Source: Holophagae bacterium (GTDB taxonomy: Bacteria; Acidobacteriota; Holophagae; Acanthopleuribacterales; Acanthopleuribacteraceae). Taken from it: a stretch of DNA of 64,000 bases. Positions within the stretch are counted from its first letter, which is position 1, and every line of letters begins with the position of its first letter. A program made the translations under genes and the position numbers. Below, in pieces: positions 27,801 through 37,900 of this stretch. The stretch is from contig JAUIFE010000008.1 of NCBI GenBank assembly GCA_030429565.1, forward strand, positions 300,559-364,558, in the 5' to 3' direction. Under the pieces are notes generated by a model. That model was not told the origin of the DNA. It searched no databases and saw nothing but the letters and a program-made list of their open reading frames with translations.

Positions 27801-29693
27801 TTGAGTGGTGCCGCGCGAAGCGGTGTCATTCTCGTTGGCGATCAAACCTTCTTCATTGATCAAGGTGTTGACAACCAACCACCGACGGTTGAGATTCTAG
27901 AACCCGAAGATCTGGCCGTGGTGCAACAGGGATCGACCCTCGTGTTGCGTGCCAGTGCACAGGATGCGGAAGACGGCGACTTGTCGGCCGCGATTGAATG
28001 GGTTTCCTCGCGTCAAGGTTCGCTTGGCGATGGTACTGACCTCGCGGTGCTTTTGGAACCAGGCGACCACATTTTGACCGCCATGGTTACCGATCAACAG
28101 GGCGAAACCGCTGCGGCCGAACGTTCCGTTCGGGTGAATCAATTGCCGACCGTCAGCTTCGATGCTGAAGCACAAGGTGTGATGGTTACCTTTAATGTCT
28201 CGGTTGATGACCTGGACGGCGATGTGACGACCTACGAATGGCATTTCGGGGATGGTGCGATTGCGACGGACCCAGAACCATCGCATACCTTCCCTGGCAG
28301 TGGGCGCTACGAGGTTCAGCTACGTGTCACCGATAATGATGGTGGATCCGCCGTCGCCACCAAGTTGCTTGAGTTAACCGCGCTCGGTGAGCCGCCACAG
28401 CTTTACTTGGGCGCTTCTTCGCAACATGTGGCTGCGGGCGATTACGTCGATATCACCTGGCGCTCTAGCAATGCCGTTCGCGTTCGATCCAGCGATGCGT
28501 CTGGCGCCGTGATTGCCCACAACGGCTATGTCCGCCGCTTCATGACCGGGCCGACCACGCTGGTATTGACGGCTGAGGGGCCGGGCGGCCTTGCGCGCCG
28601 GGAATTAAACATTGAAACCCGTGCACCGTCGTTCCACGATTTGGCGCCAGGCAGTGCTCGATCACTTGGCCCCTATCTTTGTGACGGACCGGAAGGTGAT
28701 GTGCTGTGCCGCTCGATTACCGACTTCAGCGGCTTCGTGTTGGATGGCAACAACCGCAAATTGTTGCTGTTCGGTGGCGGCGCCGGGGCGACCTTTCGTG
28801 ATGACATCGACGCCTTTGACCTGGATCGATTGGTTTGGGCGTCCCTATACCAACCCACCGCTTGTGAAGCGATGCACATGGAAAATCTCGATGCGGACGC
28901 CGGTCGCTGGATCAGCAGCGGTCATCCGTATGCACGTCATACTTTTGACCTCACCACCTTCATTCCCAAAACCAACGAGTTTCTGCTGGCCGCCGGTTCC
29001 GGCGCGGCCAGTTACCCATCTTGCGAGGCGGGGCCGGCGTCTTATCCCTTTGGCCGCATCGGTCACTTCGACATGCAGGGGGGTTCCTGGCAGTTTGGGG
29101 CAAAAATGGATCGTCGCTCCTGGCCGACCAGTGGCTCCTGCGAGTACGACCCTGTCAGCGGCACCGTCATCTTTGCCGATGCCGGTGTCTTTTCGGGCTA
29201 TGACCCGATCACCCGGCAGATCACCGAATACCGCACCTACCCGGGCCCCAGTTCCTACGACGGCCACCTGGTTTACTTCCCGCCAAACGGAAAAATGTAC
29301 TATTTCCAACGCGGCACCGCTGCTACGGGTGGGGAAGTACAGGTTTTCGAGATGACGCTCAATCGCGACAACCTCGCCGACAGCCGTTTCGAATTATTGG
29401 GTGACCTCACTGGTGCGCCGCCGCGCGTTTCAAAAACCACCGGATATGCCTACGACTGGGAGCATCAGCTCATCGGCGGCGCCCTCAACGAAGGCGTTTT
29501 TTACGCCTTTGACCCGATGACGCGAACCTGGATGCACCAGACTGTCCAACCCGATGCGCTTGGTTCAACGCCTAACAACCTGTTGTTCCACCACATCGAT
29601 TACGATCCGGCGGAAAAGGTCTTCATCTTCATGGACGAGGCTCGCGAAACCTGGCTACTCCGCTTCGATCCAGAGTCAGCCGTGATCGACTAA
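24831..29693 (+). CDS. Giant secreted PcRGLX/YetA-like protein with BACON, PKD and propeller domains
   Basis: ATG 24831 follows CGGAG by 5 nt; the six codons upstream are not needed. A signal peptide (MKTPVFGLIFFACFTVFAG) begins a 1620-residue secreted protein. Residues ~20-880 resemble the exo-rhamnogalacturonan lyase (PcRGLX/YetA) fold: an N-terminal barrel strand PVSVVVPLEKGTYQD, then a large helical catalytic-type part (TYHMEETYYLTGNPWIRDW). A BACON-like domain follows (~924-1020), then an Ig-like domain (~1020-1105), a PKD domain (TYEWHFGDGA, ~1105-1185) and a Kelch-like beta-propeller (~1265-1620). A role in degrading or binding complex polysaccharides is likely; lyase activity is not proven. 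The gene is monocistronic with a strong terminator. Confidence 0.7.
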   Translation: MKTPVFGLIFFACFTVFAGLNVPITIKETAGVGVSQYPVSVVVPLEKGTYQDTTPFLLRDDQGRAVPAQFEILNRHWASDRSIRHLQVHFLIDLESFSGPQTGQRTFHLTDSGDNPAPAAPIQINDTAGLIEVDTGPLQFSINKQSFNMIHQVVLNGTTLIQPNQENGARLQPRAGAGNTRYDALRDDFQFEIEEAGPIRVVLKATAPNLYQSTVAHTPGVAVRIYAWAGSPMIKIDYQLQNSATNVRYAWPLYFEALDLNFATQLSNAEVRIGRGDGSTFAATPQDNGFRLAQEHHNQARIYRTNEDQALEQLDFPNGSGPEGFLDLRTQNMGVMASIRHFWQTWPNGLAADDQGRLSIQLFPEWSAKFMRNQNADQPLNVLSPSGLYWLDDMQQTYKEVLLFFHNGQAAAATLAALSQSFTHPPVASLPTQWYAQTAVTLDLDGVVPNVPDTDADTTRIPVHNGYAYDAGSAGYNFGWTNFYLDVNRKLGTASGGEWPYSSAGFIANRNPAEALAAEAFAMGELNIRPQWLDGYTFDEHFATLAPTPNPYRGTTWRAFEGHGAPTLDAPYLADTVQDANPRDDQHAWTYHMEETYYLTGNPWIRDWYRFIGEFRKTRLRELDPFPDRSSRGRGHALANALQAYRISGDDEILSLFGHYIREELRPEQAQFRHGGFHSTGDGREAAFQAGFLARTLIAYMTEVRETDPQAWAEAFCVVAGLVWWNATYCQYCHFTNAATQTGPPASYGTAATFVDVAAWYGRFTGDQAILSQLNQYLETGLNGGVKPYELDQIRSWRGNWVGRMNTFHNQNPKADTTPPDAVSDLVFAQEGDDWVLRWRAPADAAFYLVLHADQPITDQQTMDPNQVNWWAADVVHMPANPVAGAAEVLRIPFTGQTHAAIFVFDAAGNKSAVSCGDIPCDPPTCHYELTPASAQFGAAAANASFTVATAESCEWVAQAQAAWIHIISESGADDVRQGPGEVSYRLDANLSGAARSGVILVGDQTFFIDQGVDNQPPTVEILEPEDLAVVQQGSTLVLRASAQDAEDGDLSAAIEWVSSRQGSLGDGTDLAVLLEPGDHILTAMVTDQQGETAAAERSVRVNQLPTVSFDAEAQGVMVTFNVSVDDLDGDVTTYEWHFGDGAIATDPEPSHTFPGSGRYEVQLRVTDNDGGSAVATKLLELTALGEPPQLYLGASSQHVAAGDYVDITWRSSNAVRVRSSDASGAVIAHNGYVRRFMTGPTTLVLTAEGPGGLARRELNIETRAPSFHDLAPGSARSLGPYLCDGPEGDVLCRSITDFSGFVLDGNNRKLLLFGGGAGATFRDDIDAFDLDRLVWASLYQPTACEAMHMENLDADAGRWISSGHPYARHTFDLTTFIPKTNEFLLAAGSGAASYPSCEAGPASYPFGRIGHFDMQGGSWQFGAKMDRRSWPTSGSCEYDPVSGTVIFADAGVFSGYDPITRQITEYRTYPGPSSYDGHLVYFPPNGKMYYFQRGTAATGGEVQVFEMTLNRDNLADSRFELLGDLTGAPPRVSKTTGYAYDWEHQLIGGALNEGVFYAFDPMTRTWMHQTVQPDALGSTPNNLLFHHIDYDPAEKVFIFMDEARETWLLRFDPESAVID

Positions 29694-29736
29694 ACCCGAA
29701 ACGCGAACACATCCCAAACCGAGATGTTCCAAAAGT

Positions 29737-29767
29737 CGGGGCCTTCTTAAACGAGGGCCCCGTTTTT
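29737..29767 (+). terminator. Intrinsic terminator of the giant PcRGLX-like gene
   Basis: A 10-bp stem CGGGGCCTTC / GAGGGCCCCG (one T-G pair) with a 6-nt loop, followed by TTTTT (29763-29767), 44 nt past the stop. Confidence 0.85.
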
Positions 29768-29886
29768 CGTTCCTGCGGAACCAGTCGTTCGCACATGGTA
29801 GCCACAATGAAAAAGGGCGACGGGCCTTTCGGGTGGTTGGTTTAACGATGCGCGTGATCGTTCAACGGGCGAGAGGCAAGATGAAG

Positions 29887-31136
29887 TCAAAACGAGGACA
29901 CGCACCAACCTCAAATCGAGGACAGGCACCATTTGCGAGCCGACTCGGACAAAACGAGGACACGCACTTTTTAGTCTCGGCCGGAAGACAAAACGAGGAC
30001 ACGCACCAAAATGAGGACACGCACCATTTGCGAGCTCACCAATATGAGGACAGGCACCATTTACGAGCCGACTCGTGCCAAGGAAGACAAAACGAGGACA
30101 GGCACCAAAATGAGGACACGCGAGGACAGGCACCAAAATGAGGACACGCACCGTTTACGAGCCGACTCGTGCCAAAACGAGGACAAAACGAGGACACGCA
30201 CCAAAATGAGGACAGGCACCATTTGCGAGCCGACTCGGACAAAACGAGGACACGCACTTTTTAGTCTCGGTCGGAAGACAAAACCATGACACGCACCAAG
30301 ATGAGAAGACAAAACGAGGACACGCACCAAAATGAGGACACGCACCATTTACGAGCCGACTCGTGCCAAAACGAGGACACGCACTAAAACGGGGACAGGC
30401 ACCATTTGGGGGAGAAGGGGGTTTGCGGCCTGAAGCCTCAGGCTGCGGCCATCGGGTTTCTTTGACAAAACGAGGAGACAAAACGAGGACACGAACCTCA
30501 AATCGAGCAAATCGAGGACCGGCACCATTTGCGAGCCGACTCGTGCCAAAACGAGGACACGCACCAAAACGGGGACAGGCACCAAAATGAGGACACGCAC
30601 CGTTTGCGAGCCGACTCGTGCCAAAACGAGGACACGCACCAAAACGGGGACAGGCACCAAAATGAGGACACGCACCGTTTGCGAGCCGACTCGTGCCAAA
30701 ACGAGGACACGCACCAAAACGGGGACAGGCACCATTTGGGGGAGAAGACAAAACGAGGACAGGCACCAAAATGAGGACACGCACCATTTACGAGCCGACT
30801 CGTGCCAAGGAAGACAAAACGAGGACAGGCACCAAAATGAGGACACGCACCGTTTACGAGCCGACTCGTGCCAAGGAAGACAAAACGAGGACAGGCACCA
30901 AAATGAGGACACGCACCGTTTACGAGCCGACTCGTGCCAAAACGAGGACACGCACTAAAACGGGGACAGGCACCATTTGGGGGAGAAGGGGGGTTGCCGT
31001 CTGAAGCCTCAGGCTGCGGCCATCGGGTTTCTTTGACAAAACGGGGACACGCACCAAAACAGGGACAGGCACCATTTGGGGGAGAAAGGGGGTTTGCGGT
31101 CTGATGCCTCACACCGTGGCCGTCGGGTTTCTTTGA
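29887..31136 (+). repeat. Dense one-directional short-repeat array
   Basis: About 1.25 kb built from variants of an 18-bp unit, AAAA(C/T)G(A/G)GGACA(C/G)GCACC. By hand count there are about 38 clear copies plus a few decayed ones, all in one orientation. They are interspersed with eleven copies of a 12-bp palindromic spacer CGAGCCGACTCG. A longer ~70-bp element (starting at about 30399, 30968 and 31069) contains the hairpin GCCTGA-AGCC-TCAGGC and ends in a GGGTTTCTTTGA box. Open frames across it on both strands are periodic translations of the repeat (for example VLVLARVGS), not genes. There are no CRISPR-like constant spacer lengths and no cas genes. Confidence 0.9.
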
Positions 31137-31270
31137 TGATATGGCTCTGATGCGATGGGTTTGGCTGGATGTCCAAAGGCCTTTTCTTACCGGTCCCACT
31201 TTCAAGGTTACTGTGACTGTGCGCGTTTGATCGCGGCGCTTTTTCCCCGCGGAAGTCATTGACCGAAATA

Positions 31271-31306
31271 AAAAAGGCCCGTGCCGTGGGGGCGACGGGC
31301 CTTTTT
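31271..31306. terminator. Bidirectional terminator
   Basis: AAAAA-GGCCCGT (31271-31282) and ACGGGCC-TTTTT (31295-31306) form a 7-bp GC stem extended by A-T pairs, usable in both directions. It ends the minus-strand AbgT gene, whose stop is at 31393. Confidence 0.75.
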
Positions 31307-31392
31307 GGTTTTGAATAGCCGCTTGCGCGGTTGGACTGCTTCAGCAGAGAACCACACTGGGACGATGTTCAGCCCGGTGTGGTTGACCCTGG

Positions 31393-32955
31393 TTAAGGTG
31401 TGGGCATGGTGTAGGTGTAGGACGCGTCCAAACCAAGCGGGATGCCGGCGGCCCAGTAGATCAACAGGAAAATACTCCAGGTGACCAGGTAGCAGACGGT
31501 GAACGGCAGCATCAACGAAACCAAGGTGCCGATGCCGGTATTCTTCACGTACTTCTGGCAGTAGACAACGACCAGCGGGAAGTAAGGCATCAACGGGGTG
31601 ATGATGTTGGAGCAGGAGTCGCCAACGCGGTAGGCGGCCTGAGCCAAGTCAGGTGAAATGCCGACGTTCATCAGGATGGGCACGAAGATGGGACCGAGTA
31701 GCGCCCACTTAGCGGAAGCGGAACCCACCGCGAGGTTGACCATGGCGGTCAAAAGGACGATGCCGATGATGGTTAACTGCGGTGGCAGGTTCATGGCTTT
31801 CAGGCCGGCGGCCCCTTTCAGAGCCAAGAGCGCGCCGATATTGGATTGGTTAAAGGCGGCCAGGAAGAGGGCACAGAAGAAAGCCATAACAATATAATAG
31901 GTCATGGTGTCCATCGACTTCTTCATGGCCATGATGAAGTCGCCGGAGCTTTTGAAGGTGCCGCTGATGAAGCCAAAAACCACGCCGGGAATGACGAAAA
32001 AGACAAAAATGAGCGGAACGATCATCTGCATGAGCGGTGCGGAGAAGTTGGTCAAGCTGCCGGCGGGATCGCGCAAACTGGAATCGCCGGGTACCGCGAG
32101 AGCAATCAGGGTGAACAAACCGAGCACGAGCGCGGCGGTGCCGGCGAAAAAGGCTTTATTTTCCACTGCCGACAAGGGCTCAACTTTGGCCGGGGGTTCG
32201 GCGTCGGCGTCAATCGGCGTGTGGGATTCCAAACGCGGTTCGATAATTTTGTCGGTCAAGAACCAGCCGACGAAAATAATGACGACGCTGCTGGCGCCGG
32301 TGAAGAACCAGTTGTTAAGGGGGTTGATCTCAATGTTGGTTTGCACAATGCGCGCGGCCGATTGGGTAAAACTCTGCAGCATGGGGTCGATGCCGGAGGG
32401 AATGGGGTTGGCACTAAAGCCGCCGGAAACGCCGGCAAAAGCGGCAACAATGCCGGCGAGCGGGTGGCGACCGGCGGTGTAATAAATGACGCCGCCGAGG
32501 GGGATAACCAAAACGTAGCCGGCATCGGTGGCGGTGTGGCTGAGGATGGCGACAAAAATGACGACCGGGGTGAGGAATTTTTTCGGAGTGAAGCTCAGCA
32601 GCTTTTTCAGGCCGGCGTTGATGTAACCGGAGTGTTCGGCGACGCCGACCCCCAGCATGGCGACCAAGACGATGCCGAGAGGGGCAAAGCCGGTAAAGGT
32701 TTTGACCATACCGGTCATGAAGTTAACGAGTTGATCACTGGACAACATGTTGGTGATAACAAGCGCTTCGCCGGTTTTGGGGTTGATGTCGGTAAATTCG
32801 ATGCCGGAAAGCAGGAACGAGAGCACCCACGTGATGATGAGGCTCACTAGGAAAAGAATGGCGGGGTCGGGCAATTTGTTGCCGAGCCATTCAATGGTGT
32901 CAAGAAAGCGGGCAAGTGCGCCGCTTTGCTGGTTCTGGGCTTGATCGTTGCTCAT
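31393..32955 (-). CDS. AbgT-family transporter (p-aminobenzoyl-glutamate type)
   Basis: A 520-residue inner-membrane protein. ATG 32955 is chosen because the 49-residue upstream extension is not homologous and a GGGGA lies about 9 nt before this ATG; the resulting length matches the family (~510). It has 10-12 hydrophobic segments. AbgT hallmarks are visible: the hairpin-like SANPIPSGIDPMLQSFTQ, FILSHTATDAGYVLVIPLGG-like sequence in the middle, and a C-terminal SPDLAQAAYRVGDSCSNI segment. Members import p-aminobenzoyl-glutamate or export sulfonamides and aminobenzoates. The gene stands alone, so no substrate is indicated. Confidence 0.9.
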   Translation of the reverse strand: MSNDQAQNQQSGALARFLDTIEWLGNKLPDPAILFLVSLIITWVLSFLLSGIEFTDINPKTGEALVITNMLSSDQLVNFMTGMVKTFTGFAPLGIVLVAMLGVGVAEHSGYINAGLKKLLSFTPKKFLTPVVIFVAILSHTATDAGYVLVIPLGGVIYYTAGRHPLAGIVAAFAGVSGGFSANPIPSGIDPMLQSFTQSAARIVQTNIEINPLNNWFFTGASSVVIIFVGWFLTDKIIEPRLESHTPIDADAEPPAKVEPLSAVENKAFFAGTAALVLGLFTLIALAVPGDSSLRDPAGSLTNFSAPLMQMIVPLIFVFFVIPGVVFGFISGTFKSSGDFIMAMKKSMDTMTYYIVMAFFCALFLAAFNQSNIGALLALKGAAGLKAMNLPPQLTIIGIVLLTAMVNLAVGSASAKWALLGPIFVPILMNVGISPDLAQAAYRVGDSCSNIITPLMPYFPLVVVYCQKYVKNTGIGTLVSLMLPFTVCYLVTWSIFLLIYWAAGIPLGLDASYTYTMPTP

Positions 32956-33489
32956 GGGCGTTGGGTCCCCTAAATAAAGATGTAATCGAAAATGCAGGTT
33001 CGGCGTGGGCGCGGTCTCCCTGGCGACGGCCTCGGTGCGATCACCCACGGGCGGGGCCGCGTGATGACAGACGTTGGGCCGGTCAGCCGGGTTAGATGCC
33101 ACTCCGAACGAACCTGTGGACGCCGAGATGGAAAACGGGCAAACGGCGCGCGGCGTCCGCGCGCGGTCGGCGCAGGCGGGTTCCGAAACCGAGCAGAGGT
33201 TGCGGTGGATGAACGGTCGTTTGACGAAGCGAGACGCGGCTCATAAAAACGCGGCTCGGGAAACGCTGCATAGGCGCCGTTCAACACTGAGCGTCAGCGT
33301 CGAACCATCATGCTTTTTCGGAAACTCCGATCGTCAGTCTAACAGAGCGATTTACGTCTCGGCAATACAGCCCGCGCATTCCTGACCGCCGCTTTTGCAA
33401 AAAAATGCCGAAAACAGCCAAAAGTCGGCCGATATTCCCAAATATGGCCCTTCGAAACGCCTTTATCCGGCAATCTCACATTTTTTTTT
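32956..33489. other. Divergent intergenic region
   Basis: Between the AbgT gene and the RND adaptor gene. It must hold both promoters. I see no convincing gene or RNA; a T-rich run ends it at about 33489. Confidence 0.5.
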
Positions 33490-33506
33490 AGGTTCTTACT
33501 GAACCT
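33490..33506. promoter_or_regulatory. Inverted repeat ahead of the RND adaptor gene, possible operator
   Basis: AGGTTC-TTACT-GAACCT (6-bp arms, 5-nt centre) lies 63 nt before the adaptor start, just after a run of T's. The spacing and symmetry would suit a dimeric repressor. No regulator gene is adjacent, so this is a guess from form. Confidence 0.3.
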
Positions 33507-33568
33507 TTACGGCGATGGTGCGTTAGATGGAAACAGGTGGTGTGAAGGAACTCTGTGGAGGCAAAAGC

Positions 33569-34687
33569 GTGAAAAAGCTTTTTATTGGGTTAGCATGCAT
33601 GGTTTTAGCAGGCGGCGGGATTTTTTTTGCAATTCATCAACCCGCAAATGCCGCTGACAAAAACGAAGACAAGAAAAAAGACGAGAAGAAAGAAGAAAAA
33701 GAAACCGTGTACTCGGTTGAGTATTATACGGTTGGGCCGCGCGAGATGAAGACGTACGTCACCAGTACCGCGGCACTCAAAGCGGATCGCCAGGTGGATA
33801 TTTTCCCCAAAGCGGCCGGCCAAATTCAGACCTTGAAGGTTGAAGAGGGTCAGAAAGTAACGGCCGGTCAGGTGTTGGCTGCATTGGACGGCGACGACGC
33901 GCGTCTGCAGATGAACCAAGCAACGGTCAATTTGAAGCGTGCCAAGGCGGATTTTCAACGGATCCAAGCGACCTACGAGCGCAAACTGGTATCGACTGAA
34001 GAGTACGAAGCCAAAAAGTTCGAACTGGAGCGTATGGAAGCCGAATTTAATCTGGCCAAACACAAATTAGAAATTACCCAAATTACCGCACCTTTTGACG
34101 GCACCATCATCAACCGTTTCGTTGAGTTGGGCCAAACGGTGCAACCGAGTGAGAAAATGTTGACGTTGGCGGCCCTGGAGCCGTTGGAAGCCGAAGTCTT
34201 TTTGCCCGAACGCAAAGTGGGCGACTTGGCGAGCGGCCAGACGGTCAAGTTCTCGCGCGACGATTCTTTCGACAACGAATTTTTGGGCCGCGTTGATCGC
34301 TTGTCACCGGTGGTAGACCGCGAGACGGGTACGGTAAAAGTGACCCTGTCGATTCCCAACGCACCTGGCTTTGCACGACCCGGCACCTACACGCACTTGC
34401 GCATTGTGACGGCGTCCAAAACGGCCGAAGCCGTGATTCCGAAAAAGGCGCTGATCTACGACAGCCGCCAATTGACCTATGTGTTCACGACCTACCTCGA
34501 CGAGAAAAATGCAGCCCAAACGCGGGTCAAAAAAGTACAAGTCGAGACCGGGATCGAAGAAAACGGGATGGTTGAAATTCTTTCCGGCATTCAGGTAGGC
34601 GAGCAAATCGTCTTGACCGGTAAAGACTCGCTCAAAGACGGTTTGTTGGTTCGCGACCCTTCGCTGAACGCCAACGCCCAAAACTAA
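33569..34687 (+). CDS. RND efflux periplasmic adaptor (membrane fusion protein)
   Basis: GTG 33569 is preferred over the upstream ATG (33527) because GGAGG sits 8 nt before it and a signal/anchor sequence (KKLFIGLACMVLAGGG) follows at once; this gives 372 residues. A Lys/Glu-rich linker (DKKKDEKKEEKE) precedes the biotinyl-lipoyl-like domain (VDIFPKAAGQIQTLKVEEGQ). An alpha-helical hairpin follows (~110-160), then the second lipoyl half (TAPFDGTIINRFVELGQTV), a beta-barrel and a membrane-proximal domain. It bridges the permeases encoded downstream to an outer-membrane channel, which is not encoded here. Confidence 0.9.
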   Translation: MKKLFIGLACMVLAGGGIFFAIHQPANAADKNEDKKKDEKKEEKETVYSVEYYTVGPREMKTYVTSTAALKADRQVDIFPKAAGQIQTLKVEEGQKVTAGQVLAALDGDDARLQMNQATVNLKRAKADFQRIQATYERKLVSTEEYEAKKFELERMEAEFNLAKHKLEITQITAPFDGTIINRFVELGQTVQPSEKMLTLAALEPLEAEVFLPERKVGDLASGQTVKFSRDDSFDNEFLGRVDRLSPVVDRETGTVKVTLSIPNAPGFARPGTYTHLRIVTASKTAEAVIPKKALIYDSRQLTYVFTTYLDEKNAAQTRVKKVQVETGIEENGMVEILSGIQVGEQIVLTGKDSLKDGLLVRDPSLNANAQN

Positions 34688-34719
34688 CACGAAGCGAAAC
34701 GGATACCCATACGCCCCAC

Positions 34720-34741
34720 GCGGGAACGGCAACGTTCCCGC
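34720..34741 (+). other. GNRA-capped hairpin between adaptor and permease genes
   Basis: A perfect 9-bp stem GCGGGAACG / CGTTCCCGC with a GCAA tetraloop lies 33 nt after the adaptor stop. Only CCTTTC follows, so it is a weak terminator at best. It more likely attenuates or stabilises the mRNA segment. The remaining 250 nt before the permease gene contain only its CGGAG ribosome binding site. Confidence 0.55.
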
Positions 34742-34998
34742 CCTTTCGGTGGCGGCGTCAGTTCGGATGACGCGCGTATCCTTTAATTTCTCCAACCAAC
34801 CTCGAACCGTCGCGCCGAGGGCCGCTTGCCACGGCCGGGTGCGGCAGCCTTGTGTCCCGCCACGTTGTGGTCTGGAGGGTTCACGAGTACAAATCGTCGG
34901 TGGCCCGCGGTGCGTCCCTGCACCAACCTGGTGACCGTGGTTTTGTGGTCGTGAACCGTCCGTGACAACGCGCCGGACAGGAATCTCGGAGCACCTGC

Positions 34999-37900
34999 AT
35001 GAACATTATTGGATTGTCTATTAAGCGGCCGGTTACCGTTTGTATGATCACCATCGGCTTTGCCGCTTTTGGTTTGATCAGTCTTTTGAAATTGCCGATC
35101 AACTTGCTGCCGGACCTTTCTTACCCGACCCTCACCCTGGAAACCCGCTATCCGGGGGCGGCGCCCGAGGAAGTGGAATTCCTCATTACGCGCCCCATTG
35201 AAGAGGCGGTGGCGGTCATTCCCAACGTCAAACGCATTTCCAGCTCCTCCAAACCGGAGCTCTCCCAGGTGACGCTCGAGTTTAACTGGGGCCGCAAAAT
35301 GGATTTCGCCATTTTGGACGTTTCCAAAAAGGTCGACCTGCTGCGTTTCCCCGAAGGCATCGAGAAACCGCGCATTTTGCGCTACGATCCCAACCAAGAT
35401 CCCATTCTCAAAATCTCGGCGACCTCGAAGGAGATGTCGCTCGCCGAGTTGCGTTACTTCTGCGAAGAAGACCTTAAAAAGCGCCTGGAATCGGTTTCCG
35501 GCCTGGCTTCAATTGAAGTCGCCGGCGGTCGCGAAGAAATTATCCAAGTCGAATTAGACGAAGCCGAACTGAAACGGTTCGGGATCTCCATTGAAGAAGT
35601 TAAAACCCGGCTCAATGAGGAAAACGTCAACCGCGCGGGTGGCTCGCTCTACGAAAACGAAGCGCGTTTCCTGGTGCGCACGTTGAATGAATTCGGCTCA
35701 CTGGAAGACATTGGCAACACGATTATCAGCCGCAAAGACGACCGCCGCATTTACCTGCGCGAAATCGCCAAAATCACGGTTGGCCACAAGGACTTGGATC
35801 ATATCGCCCGTATCGACGGCAGCGAAGGCGTGTCCTTGGCGTTCTACAAAGAGGGCGACGCCAACACGGTAACGGTCAGCCGCTCACTGCGTTCCGCCAT
35901 CGACAAGCAATCGGAAAAATTCAAAGACAAGCTGACCTTAACCACGACGTTTGTCGGCGCGACCTTTATCGAACAAGCGGTCGAAGAGGTTATGTCCAAC
36001 GCCGTCATCGGCGGTATCATCGCCATCTTGGTTCTGTTTTTCTTCCTGCGCGATGTGCGCGGGACCATTATTGTCGGTTTCGCGATCCCGGTTTCCGTCA
36101 TGGTGTGTTTCTTCCTGATGCTGCAATTCGGGGTCAGTATGAACATCATGAGTCTGGGCGGTCTGGCGCTGGGGATCGGCATGCTGGTCGACAACTCGAT
36201 TGTTGTGCTCGAATCCATTTTCGTCAGGCGCTCCCTTGGTGACGACGCCGCCGTGGCCGCCGAAAAAGGGTCCTCGCTGGTGAGTGGCGCGGTTGTCGCC
36301 TCAACACTGACGACCGTTGTTGTGTTCCTGCCGATTGTGTTCATCGACGGCATCGGCGGCCAGTTATTCCGCGACTTGGGATTAACCGTAACCTTCGCGC
36401 TGTTGGCCTCGCTGGTGGTGTCGCTGACGTTGATGCCGACGCTGTTTAATCTGTTTAGCAGATGGTCCAAAAAGAAAAGTAAAGCCGAGCGTGACAGTGT
36501 CTCCGATGAGGACGTCGATGCCGGTGTTTTTGCCGATAACTTGTACAGCAAGTTTTTGACCGGCGCCTTGCGCTACCGTTATCTGGTGATCATTGCGGTG
36601 ATTTTGTTGATGGTGCAAATTGGCGGCATCTACAATTCCATGCGCTTTAACCTGGTGCCCGAGCTGAGCCAAGGCGATTACTACATCCTGGCCGAAATGG
36701 AAGAAGGCACACCGATTAACACGACCGACCGCGTTGCCGGTTGGATTGAAGAACAGATCATGGCGGAAGAAGGCGTGAAAGTTGTGTTCTCAAGTGTCGG
36801 CGAATTCAACCAAGGGGTTGAAACGCGCACGGGTGAGAACTTGGCCCAAATTAACTTCTCGTTAGCTGCCGAAACCGGTGCCCCGGACGCGATACTGACG
36901 CGTATTCGTGAGCGCTTGAACAATGGTCCACGCTTCGAATACCAAGTGGGTACGCCGAGTTACTTCACTTTCAAAACACCGGTCGAAGTCGAGATCTACA
37001 ACGAAAATCAAGCCGATTTGGAGCGTGCCAACCGCGAAATGTTGGCGGCGATGGGCACGATCAAACAGCTCAAAGATGTGCGCACGACGGTCGCCGAAGG
37101 TAACCCGGAAGTACGCATCGTGTTTAACCGCGACACAATGTCGAAGCTGGGTCTGTCGATCAGCGAAGTGTCCAACATGATTCGCGACAAAATTCAGGGG
37201 GCGACGCCGACCCGCTTCGTACGCAGCGGCCGCGACCTTGACATCGTCGTTCGTTTGCGCCAAGCCGATCGCGAAGATCTGGGTGGGCTCGACACGTTAA
37301 CCGTGGGTTATCGTGAAAATCGTCCGATTTACCTGACCAGCGTGGCCGAAGTCATTCAAGACGTGGGTCCGGCGCAAATCAAACGCATCAAACAACAACG
37401 TGCCGCCGTCATTTCGGCCGGCGTCAGCGGTGGCGACCTGAAAGCCGTCGCCGCGCAGTTGGAACCCTTAAAAGAACAAGTCATCGCGGCTGTGCCTGGC
37501 ACCAAAATCGAACTCGGCGGCCAAAATGAGGAGATGGATAAGTCCTTCACCTCGATGGCGCAAATGATCACCTTGGCCGTGTTCCTGGTTTACCTGGTCA
37601 TGGCCTCGCAATTCGAATCGCTGGGTCACCCCTTCCTGATTCTGTTCACCATTCCCATCGGGATCGGTGGTGGTTTGGTGGCGCTTTACCTGGCCGACAT
37701 GGAGATCAGCGTTATCGCCCTCATTGGTCTGGTGATGCTGGCCGGGATTGTGGTCAACAACGCCATCGTTTTGATTGATTACATCAACCAGGTTCGCCGC
37801 TCCGGCACAGCGGTTTACGAAGCGATCATCATCGCCGGTAACCGTCGCATGCGCCCGATTTTCATGACAACCGCCACCACCGTCCTCGGTTTGATTCCCA

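Noticed and set aside
29887..31136. CRISPR array
   Set aside because: The repeated unit is too short, spacers are themselves repeated and of irregular length, and no cas gene is present in the window.
29887..31259. Several overlapping open frames of 70-250 codons on both strands in the short-repeat region
   Set aside because: They are periodic translations of the 18-bp unit (VLVLARVGS, NEDTHHLRADS) in several frames at once, with no ribosome binding sites and no protein-like composition.
31846..32850. Plus-strand frame of 334 codons opposite the AbgT gene
   Set aside because: It is a shadow of a well-recognised transporter: Gly/Asp/Asn-rich, with no family likeness.
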